Both the position numbers and the translations under genes were made by a program. This document shows positions 63,662 to 64,000 of a stretch of DNA of 64,000 nucleotides, piece after piece. The stretch is from assembly GCA_945957395.1 (NCBI GenBank), contig CAMFKE010000003.1, positions 1 to 64,000 of the forward strand, in the 5' to 3' direction. The notes below the pieces were generated by a model. That model had not been told where the DNA came from, made no database searches, and worked only from the letters and a program-made list of their open reading frames with translations. Every line of letters begins with the position of its first letter. Position 1 is the first letter of the stretch. The stretch is from an uncultured Opitutia bacterium (GTDB lineage Bacteria; Verrucomicrobiota; Verrucomicrobiia; Opitutales; UBA953).

Positions 63662-64000
63662 ATGACCGGCCGAACCGCGACAAAAACCTCCGGCGAAGAA
63701 AGCGACACGCGCGAACGCATCCTCGCGGCGGCGGCACCCCTGTTCGCCGAAAAAGGCTTCGAATCGACCGGGGTGCGCGCCATCGCCGCGGCCGCGGCCG
63801 TGAACATCGCCGCCGTCAATTACCACTTCGGCTCCAAGGACGCCCTCATCGACGCGGTGAGCGACCGTCATGTGAACACGGTGAACGCCTGTCGACACGC
63901 CGCCCTCGACGCCGTCTTGGGCGCCGCGGCCGCCGCAGGCTCGCCTCCCGCGCTCGAAGCAGTGGTCGAGGCCTTTGTCGGCCCCTCCGTGCGCTTCGTC
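63662..64000 (+). CDS. TetR/AcrR family regulator (partial, runs off the right edge)
   Basis: The first 113 codons are visible. The DNA-binding domain is clear: RERILAAAAPLFAEKGFESTG, IAAAAAVNIAAVNYHFGSKDAL, a standard TetR helix-turn-helix. The start of the ligand domain (AVVEAFVGPSVRFV) resembles the CecR/DUF1956-type regulators. It is divergent from pflB and probably self-regulated through the operator at 63608. Whether it controls pflB is open. The ATG is preceded by CCCCTCTCCC. Confidence 0.9.
   Translation, partial: MTGRTATKTSGEESDTRERILAAAAPLFAEKGFESTGVRAIAAAAAVNIAAVNYHFGSKDALIDAVSDRHVNTVNACRHAALDAVLGAAAAAGSPPALEAVVEAFVGPSVRFV

Overview
The window is very GC-rich, gene-dense bacterial chromosome. 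The gene content is that of a Gram-negative with an outer membrane: an autotransporter, a heptosyltransferase, an LptF/LptG permease and a DUF481 outer-membrane protein. The enzyme set is that of a facultative or strict anaerobe (anaerobic NrdD/NrdG, PflB/PflA). The serine-palmitoyltransferase-like enzyme, PATR-type autotransporter, short glutamyl-tRNA reductase and two-lipoyl-domain E2 would fit Verrucomicrobiota, perhaps class Opitutae. That placement is inferred from family resemblance only; no rRNA gene is present. Few genes have a clear Shine-Dalgarno sequence, and many starts are preceded instead by a pyrimidine tract of the CCTTTTCC type.

Layout. 0.3-4.3 kb (minus strand): ftsY, a lipoprotein, hemA and a HemX/CcsA-like gene. 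4.4-10 kb: an envelope group with a GT4 glycosyltransferase, a membrane protein, a GT9 heptosyltransferase, an alpha-oxoamine synthase resembling serine palmitoyltransferase, and an LptF/G permease, followed by tRNA-Leu(TAG). 10.3-17 kb: a phytoene-dehydrogenase-like oxidoreductase, an aldose-epimerase-like protein, an AlkD-type glycosylase and Tex. 17.3-20.8 kb: a large autotransporter. 20.9-31.8 kb: housekeeping genes (gmk, AIM24, an exonuclease-PrmC fusion, a CHASE hybrid histidine kinase, mnmG, rlmI, pssA) and an orphan RelE-like gene. 32-37.5 kb: a secreted Asp-box/PKD protein, carboxynorspermidine dehydrogenase and a DUF481 protein.

37.6-43.6 kb is a complete arsenic/metalloid detoxification island with two ArsR repressors, two different ArsP-type permeases, a small CxxC thioredoxin-like protein, Acr3, a DUF6428 protein and a thioredoxin-type ArsC, ended by a strong terminator. 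Four of its proteins carry Cys-rich tails. 43.6-52.7 kb: a 31-bp perfect inverted repeat, a ThrE-type exporter, a pyruvate dehydrogenase E2 with an internally duplicated lipoyl domain, a Cys/His lipoprotein, a HAD phosphatase-GH100-like fusion, a DUF457 membrane protein and tRNA-Asp(GTC).

52.8-64 kb is dominated by anaerobic metabolism: nrdD-nrdG behind tandem NrdR boxes, and pflB-pflA behind a long AT-rich control region shared with a divergent TetR regulator that has its own operator. The same region holds an aldehyde-dehydrogenase-fold protein that has lost both its catalytic Cys and its oxyanion-hole Asn. The most unusual observations are that apparent pseudoenzyme, the exonuclease-PrmC fusion with an internal ribosome site, the Cys-tailed arsenic island and the recurring pyrimidine tract at start codons.
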